Shown here: piece after piece, positions 47,660 to 56,109 of the stretch
Layout: the number at the start of each line of letters is the position of its first letter
How positions within the stretch are numbered: position 1 is the stretch's first letter
NCBI GenBank assembly: GCA_046350355.1
Contig: JAXMAN010000001.1
Span: forward strand, 310,001 to 374,000
DNA length: 64,000 bases
Direction: 5' to 3'
Origin: UBA966 sp046350355
GTDB lineage: Bacteria; Planctomycetota; Phycisphaerae; Phycisphaerales; SM1A02
Translations under genes and position numbers: made by a program
The notes under the pieces: generated by a model
What the model was told of the DNA's origin: nothing
The model's input: the letters and a program-made list of their open reading frames with translations, nothing else
Databases searched by the model: none

Positions 47660-48906
47660 GGGTGCGCTCCTGCGTGGGCGGGTGCGGCGCCGCCGCGCGA
47701 CTGCGCGACGGTCTCCTCGAGGACGCGGCGCAGCTTCGCGGCGAGCGCGTCGCGGCTGAACTCGCCGGCGGCCAGCCGGCGCGAGCGCTCCGCGGCGCCC
47801 GCGAGCCACGCGCGGTCGCGCAGCTTCGAGCAGAGCAGCTGCGCGCCCTTGGCCGGGTCGTCGTCCATCACGATGCCGATGTCGTGCTCGGCGGCGATGC
47901 GCGTCTGGAAGCCCTCGAAGTTGTTGCCCGTGGGCTTGCCCGCGGCCATCGCGTCGAAGAACTTGTTCTGCACCGCGTCCTTGCTCACCGACTTGGGGCC
48001 GATGAGGCACATGAGCAGGTCGGAGTCGATCACCCAGTGGGCGAGCTCGTTCTTGGGCATCGCCGGCAGCATGAAGAAGCTGCGGTCGAGGACGCCGGCC
48101 TGGCGGGCGTGCTCGCGCACGGTCTCCCATTCGCCGCCGCCGCCGATGATCACGAAGCGCACCTCCGGATCGATCGTCTGGCACGCCTTGGCGACCTCGA
48201 CGAGGTAGCCGACGCCGTTGACGCGGCCGACGGCGCCGGGGTAGATGACCATCGGGCGGTCGCCCAGCCACGCGTGCTTGCGGCGCGGGGAGTGCGCCGG
48301 ATCGGCGGCGCCGCCGAAGATCGAGTTGTCGCAGCCGTTGGGGATGACCGTGATCTTGGAGGCGGGCACGCCCTTGGCGACGATGTCGTCGCGCATGCCG
48401 GGCGCCAGCGCCACGATGTGCCGCGCGCGCCGGTAGGCGAAGGACTCGAGCATGCGCGCGAGCTTCACCAGCACGGGGTTGCGCAGGATGCCCATCGCGA
48501 TGGGCACGTCCGGCCACATGTCGCGCACCTCGAAGACCATCGGCACGCCCATGCGCCACGAGGCCCACGCGCCGGGGATGGCGATCGTCAGCGGCGTCGA
48601 GGTCGCGAAGACGACGTCGCCCTTGAGCGTCGCCGCCTTGCGCGCCGCGCCGAGGGCGAAGCGCAGGAAGGCGCCGATGCGCTGCATGAACGACATCTTG
48701 TTCGAGTAGGGGACGGGGAGCCAGTGGACCTCGATGCCGTCCTCGTTGGTCGTGTACCAGCCCGTGCGGTCGGTCGGGTAGCGGTACGAGGCGACCATCG
48801 AGACGCGGTGCCCCGCGGCGACCAGGCGGCGCGCCATCTCGTACGAGCGCGTGCCGTCGGGCATGCTCGGCGTCACGAAGTACTGGTGGAGGTAGACGAT
48901 GTGCAT
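47656..48906 (-). CDS. Family 4 glycosyltransferase (WbuB-like)
   Basis: A 416-residue GT-B enzyme: MHIVYLHQYFVTPSMPDGTR, EVRDMWPDVPIAMG, IVALAPGMRDDIVAKGV with ITVIPNGCDNSIFG, then MVIYPGAVGRVNGVGYLVEVA and FVIIGGGGEWETVREHA. The order matches WbuB-type transferases in O-antigen loci, which add an N-acetylated 6-deoxyamino sugar. The usual EX7E segment is degenerate (QNKFFDAMAAGKPTG). It is coupled by a 4-nt overlap to legC and sits 5 nt after the next GT4 gene upstream. Confidence 0.93.
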   Translation of the reverse strand: MHIVYLHQYFVTPSMPDGTRSYEMARRLVAAGHRVSMVASYRYPTDRTGWYTTNEDGIEVHWLPVPYSNKMSFMQRIGAFLRFALGAARKAATLKGDVVFATSTPLTIAIPGAWASWRMGVPMVFEVRDMWPDVPIAMGILRNPVLVKLARMLESFAYRRARHIVALAPGMRDDIVAKGVPASKITVIPNGCDNSIFGGAADPAHSPRRKHAWLGDRPMVIYPGAVGRVNGVGYLVEVAKACQTIDPEVRFVIIGGGGEWETVREHARQAGVLDRSFFMLPAMPKNELAHWVIDSDLLMCLIGPKSVSKDAVQNKFFDAMAAGKPTGNNFEGFQTRIAAEHDIGIVMDDDPAKGAQLLCSKLRDRAWLAGAAERSRRLAAGEFSRDALAAKLRRVLEETVAQSRGGAAPAHAGAHP

Positions 48907-48911
48907 CGCCG

Positions 48912-50270
48912 TCAGCCCTTGCGGGCCCCTCCTTCGCTCCCCGCGGGGGCGGGGCAGATGCGGTGCAGCAGCTCGTCCCACGCGGCGCAGGCGTCCTGCA
49001 TGGAGTAGCGGCGCTCGAGCGTCTCGCGCCCGCGGCGGCCGAGCTGCGCGGCCATCGCGGGGTCCTGGCGCAGCGTGTTCACCGCGTCCAGCAGCAGGTC
49101 CGCGCGCCCGTTGGCGACGACGAAGCCGCAGCGCTCCTCCTCGATCACGCGCGCCACCTCGCTGGAGGTGGGGCCCACGAAGACGACCGGACGCGCCGCG
49201 GCGAGCACGCCGTAGAACTTGCTCGGCAGGATCACGCCCTCGAAGCCGGGGACCATGAGCACCAGGTGCATGTCGCCCAGCGCGATGAGCTCGCCCAGCG
49301 CGCTGCGCGGCTGGTAGGGCTTCATGAGCACGTTGCGGATCCCGTGGCGCGCGACGAACTCCTCCATCGCGGGCTTGACGATGCCGTCGCCGACGATGAC
49401 CCAGCGGATGCGGTCGTCGTCCTTGAGGGCGAGCATCGCCTGCTCCACGGTGCGGACGTCGTGGCCCAGGCCGTAGTTGCCGGAGTACTGGATGACGAAG
49501 CGGTCGCCGATGTCCCACTCCTTGCGGAAGCGGTTGGGTGCAGCGGGGACCGAGGGCGCGCGCGACGCGGCGGGAGCCGTGGCCCCCGCGGTGGAATCGG
49601 CGTGCGGCAGGGGCGAATCCACGATTTCCTTGGGATCCGACCAGGGATGGATCATCTCCACCTTGTCGGCGCGGACCCCCTTGGCCAGGACGCGCTCGCG
49701 CATGCAGCGGCCCAGCACCACGACGCGGTCCGCCTGGCGCAGGCAGAAGCCGTCGAGCGCCTTGAAGAAGCGGTGCCCGAGCCCGCCGCGCGCGATGATG
49801 CCCGCCTCGACCGGAAGGTCCGGATAGAGGTCCATCGTCCAGAAGACGAACTTGCTGCCGCGCAGCCACGCCAGCGCCGCGCCCACGAGCGCCACGAAGG
49901 GAGGCGTCGTCAGGCAGACGACGACGTCCTGCTTGGGCAGCGTGAGCGCCTTGAGCAGGCAGGCGACGTTGAAGCGGAAGTAGTCGATGGAGCGCGTGCC
50001 CAGGCCGCGCTTCTCGAAGAAGTTGCTCGAGACGCGCACGACGGTCACGCCGTCCACGGAGTCGCTCTTGGGCAGCGTCGCGCCCGGCTTGCCGTAGAGG
50101 CTGCGGGAAGCGAGCACGGTGACGTTGTCTCCCTCGCGCGCGAGGTGCTTCGCCAGGTCGTGCGCCTGCTGCGCGGTCGCCACCACATCGGGCCAGAAGC
50201 TCTGGTTGATGAAGAGGATCCGCAGCGGACGGCGCTGCGGCGGCTGCGGACTCGCGGCTCCCGTGGTCAA
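48912..50270 (-). CDS. Family 4 glycosyltransferase
   Basis: A 452-residue GT-B enzyme starting near LRILFINQSFWPDVVATAQQ. It has VVVCLTTPPFVALVGAALAW, FWTMDLYPDLPVEAG, VIQYSGNYGLGHDVRTVEQ and VILPSKFYGVLAAARPVVFVG. A disordered Ala/Pro/Ser insert lies between the two domains. TTG at 50270 is the only plausible in-frame start near the domain; the frame runs further upstream with no ATG or GTG that makes sense. It heads the minus-strand operon GT4-GT4-legC-legB-pglC-like. A TATCAT box on this strand at 50421-50426 may be its promoter. Confidence 0.85.
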   Translation of the reverse strand: MTTGAASPQPPQRRPLRILFINQSFWPDVVATAQQAHDLAKHLAREGDNVTVLASRSLYGKPGATLPKSDSVDGVTVVRVSSNFFEKRGLGTRSIDYFRFNVACLLKALTLPKQDVVVCLTTPPFVALVGAALAWLRGSKFVFWTMDLYPDLPVEAGIIARGGLGHRFFKALDGFCLRQADRVVVLGRCMRERVLAKGVRADKVEMIHPWSDPKEIVDSPLPHADSTAGATAPAASRAPSVPAAPNRFRKEWDIGDRFVIQYSGNYGLGHDVRTVEQAMLALKDDDRIRWVIVGDGIVKPAMEEFVARHGIRNVLMKPYQPRSALGELIALGDMHLVLMVPGFEGVILPSKFYGVLAAARPVVFVGPTSSEVARVIEEERCGFVVANGRADLLLDAVNTLRQDPAMAAQLGRRGRETLERRYSMQDACAAWDELLHRICPAPAGSEGGARKG

Positions 50271-50509
50271 CGCGCGCGCCTCCGGAGTGGCCGCGGAGCG
50301 CCGGCGGGGCGCGTGCGCAGGTTCGTGGAGGGTCGGCGGAGCATGGGCGGTCGGGTGAGCGTCTGGCTGTCGCCGGGGCCGGGCGGAGGCGTGTGCGTCC
50401 GTCTGGGCCGAAGGCGGCGAATGATATCGGCTTCCGGGGGAGCGACCCTCGGAGGCACCTCGCCTGCATCGGCTGGCCGCGGACGCGTCTTTCGTGAAAA
50501 TCCCATCTG

Positions 50510-50515
50510 TAGACT
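50510..50515 (+). promoter_or_regulatory. -10-like TAGACT upstream of the ATP-grasp gene
   Basis: TAGACT is 56 nt before the ATG at 50572. A -35 is not clear. Confidence 0.3.
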
Positions 50516-50571
50516 CGGGCCGCGACGGCCGATGAGGCGTCTTCGCGCCCCCCTCGGGCGCGCTTCCAGCG

Positions 50572-51810
50572 ATGCCTCCCACCGAATCACACGCCAGCCA
50601 GCAGGGACTCGATCGGGTGCTGCTCACCTATGGCTGGGTCCGTTCGTCCTACGCCGCGATGCGCAACCTCGCGCAGCACGGCGTGCAGGTCTGGGCGTCC
50701 GACGCCTTCCGCGTGGGCATGTGCCAGTGGTCGCGCCACCGACGCGGATTCGCGCGGTATCCGTCGCACTACGCCGACGAGATGGGCTTTGTTCAGGCGG
50801 TGGCGGCCGCGTGCCGCGAGCACCGCATCGGCCTGGTCTTCCCCTCGCACAACGAGACCGAGATCCTCGCGCGCCACCGCGCGCTGCTGCCCGCGGGCAC
50901 CGACGCGCTGCTTCCGGACGCGCAGCTCTGCGCGCTCTTCAATAACAAGGCGCGGTCCTACGCCCTGGCGGAGTCGCTGGGCGTCGGCCTGCCGCGGCGC
51001 CTCGCGTACGCGTCCCCCGCCGAGGTGCCCGCGGTCTTCCGCGAGCTCGACCGCGGCAGCGGCGTCGTCGTCAAGCTCCTCACCGGCAACAGCGCCAAGG
51101 GCGTCTTCTATCCGCGCGGCGCCGACGAGGCGAAGGCGCTCGTCGAGGAGCTCGTGCAGCGCTTCGAGCTGCGCGCGGACCGCCTGCCCCAGATCGAGGA
51201 GCGCGTCGAGGGATTCGGCGCCGGCTGCAGCGTCGCGTACTGGCGCGGCCAGATGATCCAGCGCTTCTCGCACCGCCGGCTGCGCGAGAAGATCGCCACC
51301 GGCGGCACGAGCACGCTGCGCGAGAGCTTCCGCTGCCCCGCGATCGAGGAGGACGCGCGCCGCATCTTCGACCATGTCGGCTGGCACGGCCTGGCGATGG
51401 CCGAGTTCAAGGTCTGCCCGCGCACCGGCCGGAGCTGGTTCATCGAGGTCAACCCGCGCATGTGGGGCTCGATCCCGCTGGCGATCGCCGCGGGCGCGGA
51501 GTTCCCGCACCTGCTCTGGACCTGCGCCGCGCGCGGGCCGGACGAGGCGCTCGCGCTCGCCGCGCGCGCGACGGTGCGCGAGGGCTGGCGCGGCCGCTGG
51601 CTGCTGGGCGACATGATCCTGGCCGCCTCGCAGGCCGCGAAGCTGAAGCTGGGCGAGGCCTCCGGCACGCTCTTCCGCTCCGGCGCGGACTCGCTCGACG
51701 ACTTCCACTGGGACGACCCGGGCGCCTTCGCGGGCGAGGTCGCGCACTACCTGACGCGCTTCCTGGCCACGCGCTCGACGAACCCCGCCGAGAAGGGCAT
51801 GCTGCAGTGA
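50572..51810 (+). CDS. ATP-grasp carboxylate-amine ligase-like protein
   Basis: A 412-residue protein with an ATP-grasp layout: an N-terminal Rossmann-like part (LLTYGWVRSSYAAMRNLAQHG, LVFPSHNETEILARHRALLP), NNKARSYALAESLGVGLPRR, the ATP-binding GVVVKLLTGNSAKGVFY, and the metal-binding FIEVNPRMWGSIPLAIAAGAEFP. Such enzymes join a carboxylate to an amine through an acyl phosphate; in polysaccharide loci they may attach amino acids to sugars. The specific product cannot be inferred. It is coupled to the downstream HAD gene by a 4-nt overlap (GTGA). Confidence 0.85.
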   Translation: MPPTESHASQQGLDRVLLTYGWVRSSYAAMRNLAQHGVQVWASDAFRVGMCQWSRHRRGFARYPSHYADEMGFVQAVAAACREHRIGLVFPSHNETEILARHRALLPAGTDALLPDAQLCALFNNKARSYALAESLGVGLPRRLAYASPAEVPAVFRELDRGSGVVVKLLTGNSAKGVFYPRGADEAKALVEELVQRFELRADRLPQIEERVEGFGAGCSVAYWRGQMIQRFSHRRLREKIATGGTSTLRESFRCPAIEEDARRIFDHVGWHGLAMAEFKVCPRTGRSWFIEVNPRMWGSIPLAIAAGAEFPHLLWTCAARGPDEALALAARATVREGWRGRWLLGDMILAASQAAKLKLGEASGTLFRSGADSLDDFHWDDPGAFAGEVAHYLTRFLATRSTNPAEKGMLQ

Positions 51811-52454
51811 GCGCGCCCGCGGTCCTCTTCGACTACGACGGCACGCTGGTGCTGCGGGATTCCACGCGCTTCCTGGTGCTCGCGCTCGTGCACCTGCGGC
51901 CGTGGCTCGCGCCGCGCGCGGCGCTGGGCCTCGCGGCGCTGCGGCTGGCGCGCACCCCGCGCGCGCTGCAGGAGCGCAAGTGCGCGCTCGTCGGCGCGCT
52001 CGTGCGCGGGCTGGACGAGGCCGCGCTGCGTCCCGCGCTGGAGGTCGCCGCCTACCGCATGGGGCGCGAGGCGTGCGCGCCCGCGCTCGCCGCGCTCGAT
52101 GCGCACGCGCGCGCCGGGCGCCGCGTCGTCGTCGTCAGCGCCTCCGCGGGCTTCTACCTGCGCCACGCGCTCGCGCCGCTGGGCGCGGAGATCGTCGCGA
52201 CGGAGTTCGAGCTTCGCGACGGCCGCCACACCGGCCGCGTCGCGGGCGAGATCTGCTACGGCGAGGCGAAGCCCGCCGCGGTGCGCGCGCTGCTGGGCCC
52301 CGACGCCGCGATCGAGGACGCGTGGAGCGACTCCCTCTCGGACCTGCCGATGATGCTCCTGGCGCGCGAGCGCCATTGGCTCTGCCCGCCCGCGGACCCC
52401 GCCGCCGTCGCGCGCGCGGACCCGAAGGGAACGATCGTCCGGCCGACGGCGTGA
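51807..52454 (+). CDS. HAD-IB family phosphatase
   Basis: A 215-residue HAD hydrolase from a GTG start. Motif I is FDYDGTLVLRDST with the nucleophile Asp and the acid/base Asp; motif II is VVVVSASAGFYLRHAL; motif IV is AWSDSLSDLPMMLLA. The pattern matches the SerB-like HAD-IB group, whose substrates include phosphoserine and phosphosugars. Pairing with an ATP-grasp ligase is unusual to me; it may dephosphorylate the ligase substrate or product. It is the last gene of its operon, facing the second asnB. Confidence 0.88.
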   Translation: MSAPAVLFDYDGTLVLRDSTRFLVLALVHLRPWLAPRAALGLAALRLARTPRALQERKCALVGALVRGLDEAALRPALEVAAYRMGREACAPALAALDAHARAGRRVVVVSASAGFYLRHALAPLGAEIVATEFELRDGRHTGRVAGEICYGEAKPAAVRALLGPDAAIEDAWSDSLSDLPMMLLARERHWLCPPADPAAVARADPKGTIVRPTA

Positions 52455-52481
52455 GACGCGCGCCGCGGCGCCGCGCGCCGC

Positions 52482-54308
52482 TCACTCCACCCCGAAGGCG
52501 CGCTCCCACATCGCCACCGAATACAGCCGCCAGCGCACCGAGTGGTGCAACCGCGAGAAGCCCTCGTCCGCGAAGCCCGGGCGTCCGTACTGCGCCAGCA
52601 GCCGCGATCCCGCGACCGCCTCGCGCATCGCGGCGTCGTGGTGCGCGAGCCAGGTGCGCGTGGGCGCCTCGAAGCCGATCTTCCAGCGCCGCCAGACGAC
52701 CTCGGTCGGCAGCGTCCCCTCCATGCAGCGGCGCAGCGCCCACTTGGTCCAGCCCTCGCGGAACTTCGCCTCGGGGGCGAGCGCCAGCGCCGTCTCCACG
52801 CTGCGCCAGTCCAGGAAGGGCAGGCGCGTCTCGACGGCGAAGCGCATGGAGTTGCGGTCCTCGAAGCGCAGCAGCGGGGGGAGCGAGGTGCGCGCGATGT
52901 CCAGCCGCTGCAGCGCGTCGAGGTCGTTCATCGTGCGCGCCTCCTCCTCGACGATCGCGGGCAGCGGCGGCATCTCGCGCGCCCAGCGCGCGCGCAGGCG
53001 CAGCTTCCAGCGCGCGACCGTCGGCGAGCCCTGCACGAGCAGGTTCAGCAGCAGGCGCGCCGTCCCGACCTGCGCGCCGTTGCGGCGGCAGGCGCGCATC
53101 TCGCGCAGCATCGCGCCCAGCCCCCGCGCGCGCCAGCGCTCCAGCATGAAGGCCGCGAAGTAGCGGCGGTAGCCCAGCAGCGTCTCGTCGCCGCCCTGGC
53201 CGTCCAGCAGCACGGGAACGCCCTGCTCGCGCGCGGTGCGCATCACGAACCACTGCATGCAGATCGAGGGACCGCCGAAGGGCTCCTGCTGCGTGCGCAC
53301 GACATCCTCGATGGTCGCGACGAAGTCCGCGGTGCTCGGGCGGATCGTGATCCAGTCGAGCGCGCTGCGCTGCGCGACCGCGCCGGCGAAGGGGGTCTCG
53401 TCGTTGCCCGCCTCCTCGCTCACCGCGGTGATCGCGCGGAAGCGCTCGCCGCGCGCGGCGCGGTAGGGCTCCGACGCCAGCGCCGCGACCGCGCTGGAGT
53501 CCAGCCCGCCGCTGAGGCAGGTGCCCACTGGCACGTCCGCGCGCAGGCGCAGCGAGACGGCCTCGCGCAGGCGCTCGCCGTAGGCCTGCGCCGCGGCCTC
53601 CGGGTCCAGCGAGGCCAGCCCGGCGGGGCGGCCGATCTCGTACTCGCGGCGGATCTCGCAGGCGCCGCTGCGCAGGTCGATGGTGAGCGAGTGCCCGCCC
53701 GGAAGCTTCTCGATCCCCTCGAAGAAGGTGCGCTCCACCGGCTCGTCGATGCCCGCGAAGAGGAATCCCTCGAGCGTCGCGCGGTCGGCGCGCACGCGCG
53801 GCAGCAGCGGCAGCAGCTGCGCCGGCTCGGAGCCGAAGGCCAGCCGCGTCCCCAGCCGCGCGAAGCAGAAGGGCTTCACGCCGAAGCGGTCGCGCGAGCA
53901 GAAGACCGTCTGCGTGCGCGCGTCGTGGATCGCGAAGGCCCACATGCCGTTGCAGCGGTCCACGCAGCGCGGACCCCACTGCGCGTACGCGGCCAGCAGC
54001 ACCTCGGTGTCGGTGCCGGTGCGGAAGCGGTGCCCGAGCGCGCGCAGCTCCTCGCGCAGCTCGAGGTAGTTGTAGATCTCGCCATTGAAGGTGATGGAGA
54101 GCGATCCGTCGGCGCTCTCCATCGGCTGGCGCCCCTCGGGGGAGAGGTCCAGGATCGCCAGGCGCCGGTGGCCGAAGGCGACGCTGCCGCGCAGCGCCGT
54201 CCCCGCGCCGTCGGGGCCGCGGTGCGCGACCGCCGCGGTCATCGACTCGACGACGCGGAGGTCCGGCACGGAGCCGTCGAGGGCGATGAGTCCGGCGATG
54301 CCGCACAT
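52482..54308 (-). CDS. asnB: Asparagine synthase (glutamine-hydrolysing), AsnB type, copy 2
   Basis: A 608-residue paralogue of the gene at 29601. Cys2 (MCGIAGLIALDGS), VAHRGPDGAGT, FNGEIYNYLELREEL, and the PP-loop CLSGGLDSSAVAALA are intact. The two copies are clearly alike but diverged throughout, so they probably act on different acceptors. It is transcribed alone between the ATP-grasp/HAD pair and wbpB. A TAGGAT box lies 9 nt upstream of the ATG with no Shine-Dalgarno site. Amidation of a uronic acid in the polysaccharide is a reasonable role; true asparagine synthesis is not excluded. Confidence 0.9.
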   Translation of the reverse strand: MCGIAGLIALDGSVPDLRVVESMTAAVAHRGPDGAGTALRGSVAFGHRRLAILDLSPEGRQPMESADGSLSITFNGEIYNYLELREELRALGHRFRTGTDTEVLLAAYAQWGPRCVDRCNGMWAFAIHDARTQTVFCSRDRFGVKPFCFARLGTRLAFGSEPAQLLPLLPRVRADRATLEGFLFAGIDEPVERTFFEGIEKLPGGHSLTIDLRSGACEIRREYEIGRPAGLASLDPEAAAQAYGERLREAVSLRLRADVPVGTCLSGGLDSSAVAALASEPYRAARGERFRAITAVSEEAGNDETPFAGAVAQRSALDWITIRPSTADFVATIEDVVRTQQEPFGGPSICMQWFVMRTAREQGVPVLLDGQGGDETLLGYRRYFAAFMLERWRARGLGAMLREMRACRRNGAQVGTARLLLNLLVQGSPTVARWKLRLRARWAREMPPLPAIVEEEARTMNDLDALQRLDIARTSLPPLLRFEDRNSMRFAVETRLPFLDWRSVETALALAPEAKFREGWTKWALRRCMEGTLPTEVVWRRWKIGFEAPTRTWLAHHDAAMREAVAGSRLLAQYGRPGFADEGFSRLHHSVRWRLYSVAMWERAFGVE

Positions 54309-54317
54309 GCCAACGCG

Positions 54318-54323
54318 ATCCTA
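54318..54323 (-). promoter_or_regulatory. -10-like box TAGGAT before asnB copy 2, leaderless spacing
   Basis: TAGGAT on the minus strand, nine bases (cgcgttggc), then ATG. Confidence 0.4.
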
Positions 54324-54494
54324 ACGCGCCCGCGCGCGGTCGCTGCGGATAACTTCGGCGATCCGCCGCGGCGACTTCAGTCCGGGCCATCGCGTGCCGA
54401 TGTACCGGGAAGCCACTACAGTCAGCGGAACGCGCCGTGGCGCCACGGCCGCGCCGCCGCGCCGTCCCCGACGACGAACCAGAGAGCATCCTCG

Positions 54495-55469
54495 ATGACC
54501 ACGACCCAGACCGGCAACACGTCCGCGCCGAAGAAGTTCGCCCTGATCGGCGCGGCCGGCTACATCGCCCCGCGGCACATGAAGGCGATCAAGGAGACGG
54601 GCAACGAGCTCGTCGCCGCCTTCGACCCCAACGACAGCGTCGGGATCATCGACAGCCACTTCCCGCAGGCGCACTTCTTCACCGAGTTCGAGCGCTTCGA
54701 CCGGCACGTCGAGAAGCTGCGCCGCAAGGGCGAGAAGATCGACTACGTGAGCATCTGCTCCCCGAACTACCTGCACGACGCGCACATCCGCTTCGCGCTG
54801 CGCAACGGCGCGCACGCCATCTGCGAGAAGCCCATCGTCCTCAACCCCTGGAACGTGGACGCGCTCGAGGAGCTCCAGGCCGAGACGGGCAAGCGCATCT
54901 ACACGATCCTGCAGCTCCGCCTGCACCCGGCGATCATCGCGCTGCGCGAGAAGTTCGCCTCGGCGAAGGGGCGCACGGACGTGGACATCGCCTACATCAC
55001 CTCGCGCGGCCGCTGGTACCACCAGAGCTGGAAGGGCGACGTGAGCAAGTCCGGCGGCATCGCCACCAACATCGGCGTGCACTTCTTCGACATGCTCTCG
55101 TGGATCTTCGGCGGCCAGCGTGGCTCGACGGTGAACCTGCGCAACGACGACTGCGCGGCGGGCGTGCTGGAGCTGGAACGCGCGCGCGTGCGCTGGTTCC
55201 TCTCCATCAACGCCGACCACCTGCCCGCGGAGCAGAAGGCCAAGGGCCAGCGCACCTACCGCGCGATCACCATGGGCGGCGAGGCGGTCGAGTTCTCCGA
55301 GGGCTTCACCGACCTGCACACCGACAGCTACCGCTCGGTGCTCGGCGGCGGCGGCTTCAGCATCGGCGAGGCGCGCAACGCCATCGAGATGGTCTACGGC
55401 ATCCGCCACGCGCCGCTCGTCGGGCTTTCCGGCGACTACCACCCCTTCTGCAGGCAGGTCTCGCCGTGA
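54495..55469 (+). CDS. wbpB: WbpB-like UDP-GlcNAc-uronate 3-dehydrogenase
   Basis: A 324-residue Gfo/Idh/MocA oxidoreductase: KKFALIGAAGYIAPRHMKAI with the NAD motif, DYVSICSPNYLHDAHIRFAL, AICEKPIVLNPWNVDALEEL with the conserved EKP, TILQLRLHPAIIALREKF, and KSGGIATNIGVHFFDML carrying the catalytic His region. WbpB oxidises C3 of UDP-2-acetamido-glucuronate, and its product is aminated by WbpE (36941). The next gene is WbpD, overlapping by 4 nt. WbpA, which makes the uronate, is not in the window. Confidence 0.93.
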   Translation: MTTTQTGNTSAPKKFALIGAAGYIAPRHMKAIKETGNELVAAFDPNDSVGIIDSHFPQAHFFTEFERFDRHVEKLRRKGEKIDYVSICSPNYLHDAHIRFALRNGAHAICEKPIVLNPWNVDALEELQAETGKRIYTILQLRLHPAIIALREKFASAKGRTDVDIAYITSRGRWYHQSWKGDVSKSGGIATNIGVHFFDMLSWIFGGQRGSTVNLRNDDCAAGVLELERARVRWFLSINADHLPAEQKAKGQRTYRAITMGGEAVEFSEGFTDLHTDSYRSVLGGGGFSIGEARNAIEMVYGIRHAPLVGLSGDYHPFCRQVSP

Positions 55470-56068
55470 GCGGCATCCACCCGACGGTCACCGTCCATCC
55501 CTCAGCGATCGTCGACGACGGCGCGACCATCGGCGCGGGCAGCCGCGTCTGGCACTGGGTGCACATCTGCGGCAAGGCCGTGATCGGCGAGCGCTGCTCC
55601 TTCGGGCAGAACGTCTTCGTCGGCAACAAGGTGCGCATCGGCCACAACTGCAAGGTGCAGAACAACGTCTCGATCTACGACAACGTGACCCTGGAGGACG
55701 ACGTCTTCTGCGGTCCGAGCATGGTCTTCACCAACGTCTACAACCCGCGCTCGGCGGTCCTGCGCAAGGACGAGTACCGCGACACGCTGGTGCGCCGCGG
55801 CGCGACGCTGGGCGCGAACTGCACGATCGTCTGCGGCATCGAGATCGGCGAGCACGCCTTCGTCGCCGCGGGCGCGGTCGTCAACCGCAGCGTGCCGGCG
55901 CACGCGCTGATCGCCGGCGTGCCGGGCCGCCAGATCGGCTGGATGAGCCAGTTCGGCGAGCGCATCCCGCTTCCCCTGCAGGGCAGCGGCGAGTGGACCT
56001 GCCCGCAGACGGGCACCGTCTACCACCTGCGCGACGGCCGCATGACCGCGGTCCCCACGTCGAAGTGA
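55466..56068 (+). CDS. wbpD: WbpD-like UDP-3-amino-uronate N-acetyltransferase
   Basis: A 200-residue left-handed beta-helix acyltransferase from a GTG start: HPSAIVDDGATIGAGSRVWH, FGQNVFVGNKVRIGHNCKV, NNVSIYDNVTLEDDVFCGPS and AAGAVVNRSVPAHALIAGVPG. WbpD acetylates the 3-amino group formed by WbpE. A C-terminal extension (GEWTCPQTGTVYHL) is typical of the family. The start codon overlaps the wbpB stop (GTGA), so the two are coupled. Confidence 0.94.
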   Translation: MSGIHPTVTVHPSAIVDDGATIGAGSRVWHWVHICGKAVIGERCSFGQNVFVGNKVRIGHNCKVQNNVSIYDNVTLEDDVFCGPSMVFTNVYNPRSAVLRKDEYRDTLVRRGATLGANCTIVCGIEIGEHAFVAAGAVVNRSVPAHALIAGVPGRQIGWMSQFGERIPLPLQGSGEWTCPQTGTVYHLRDGRMTAVPTSK

Positions 56069-56109
56069 CGCGACGGTCGCCCGCCGCGCGGCGGGCGGAG
56101 GCAAGGGCG

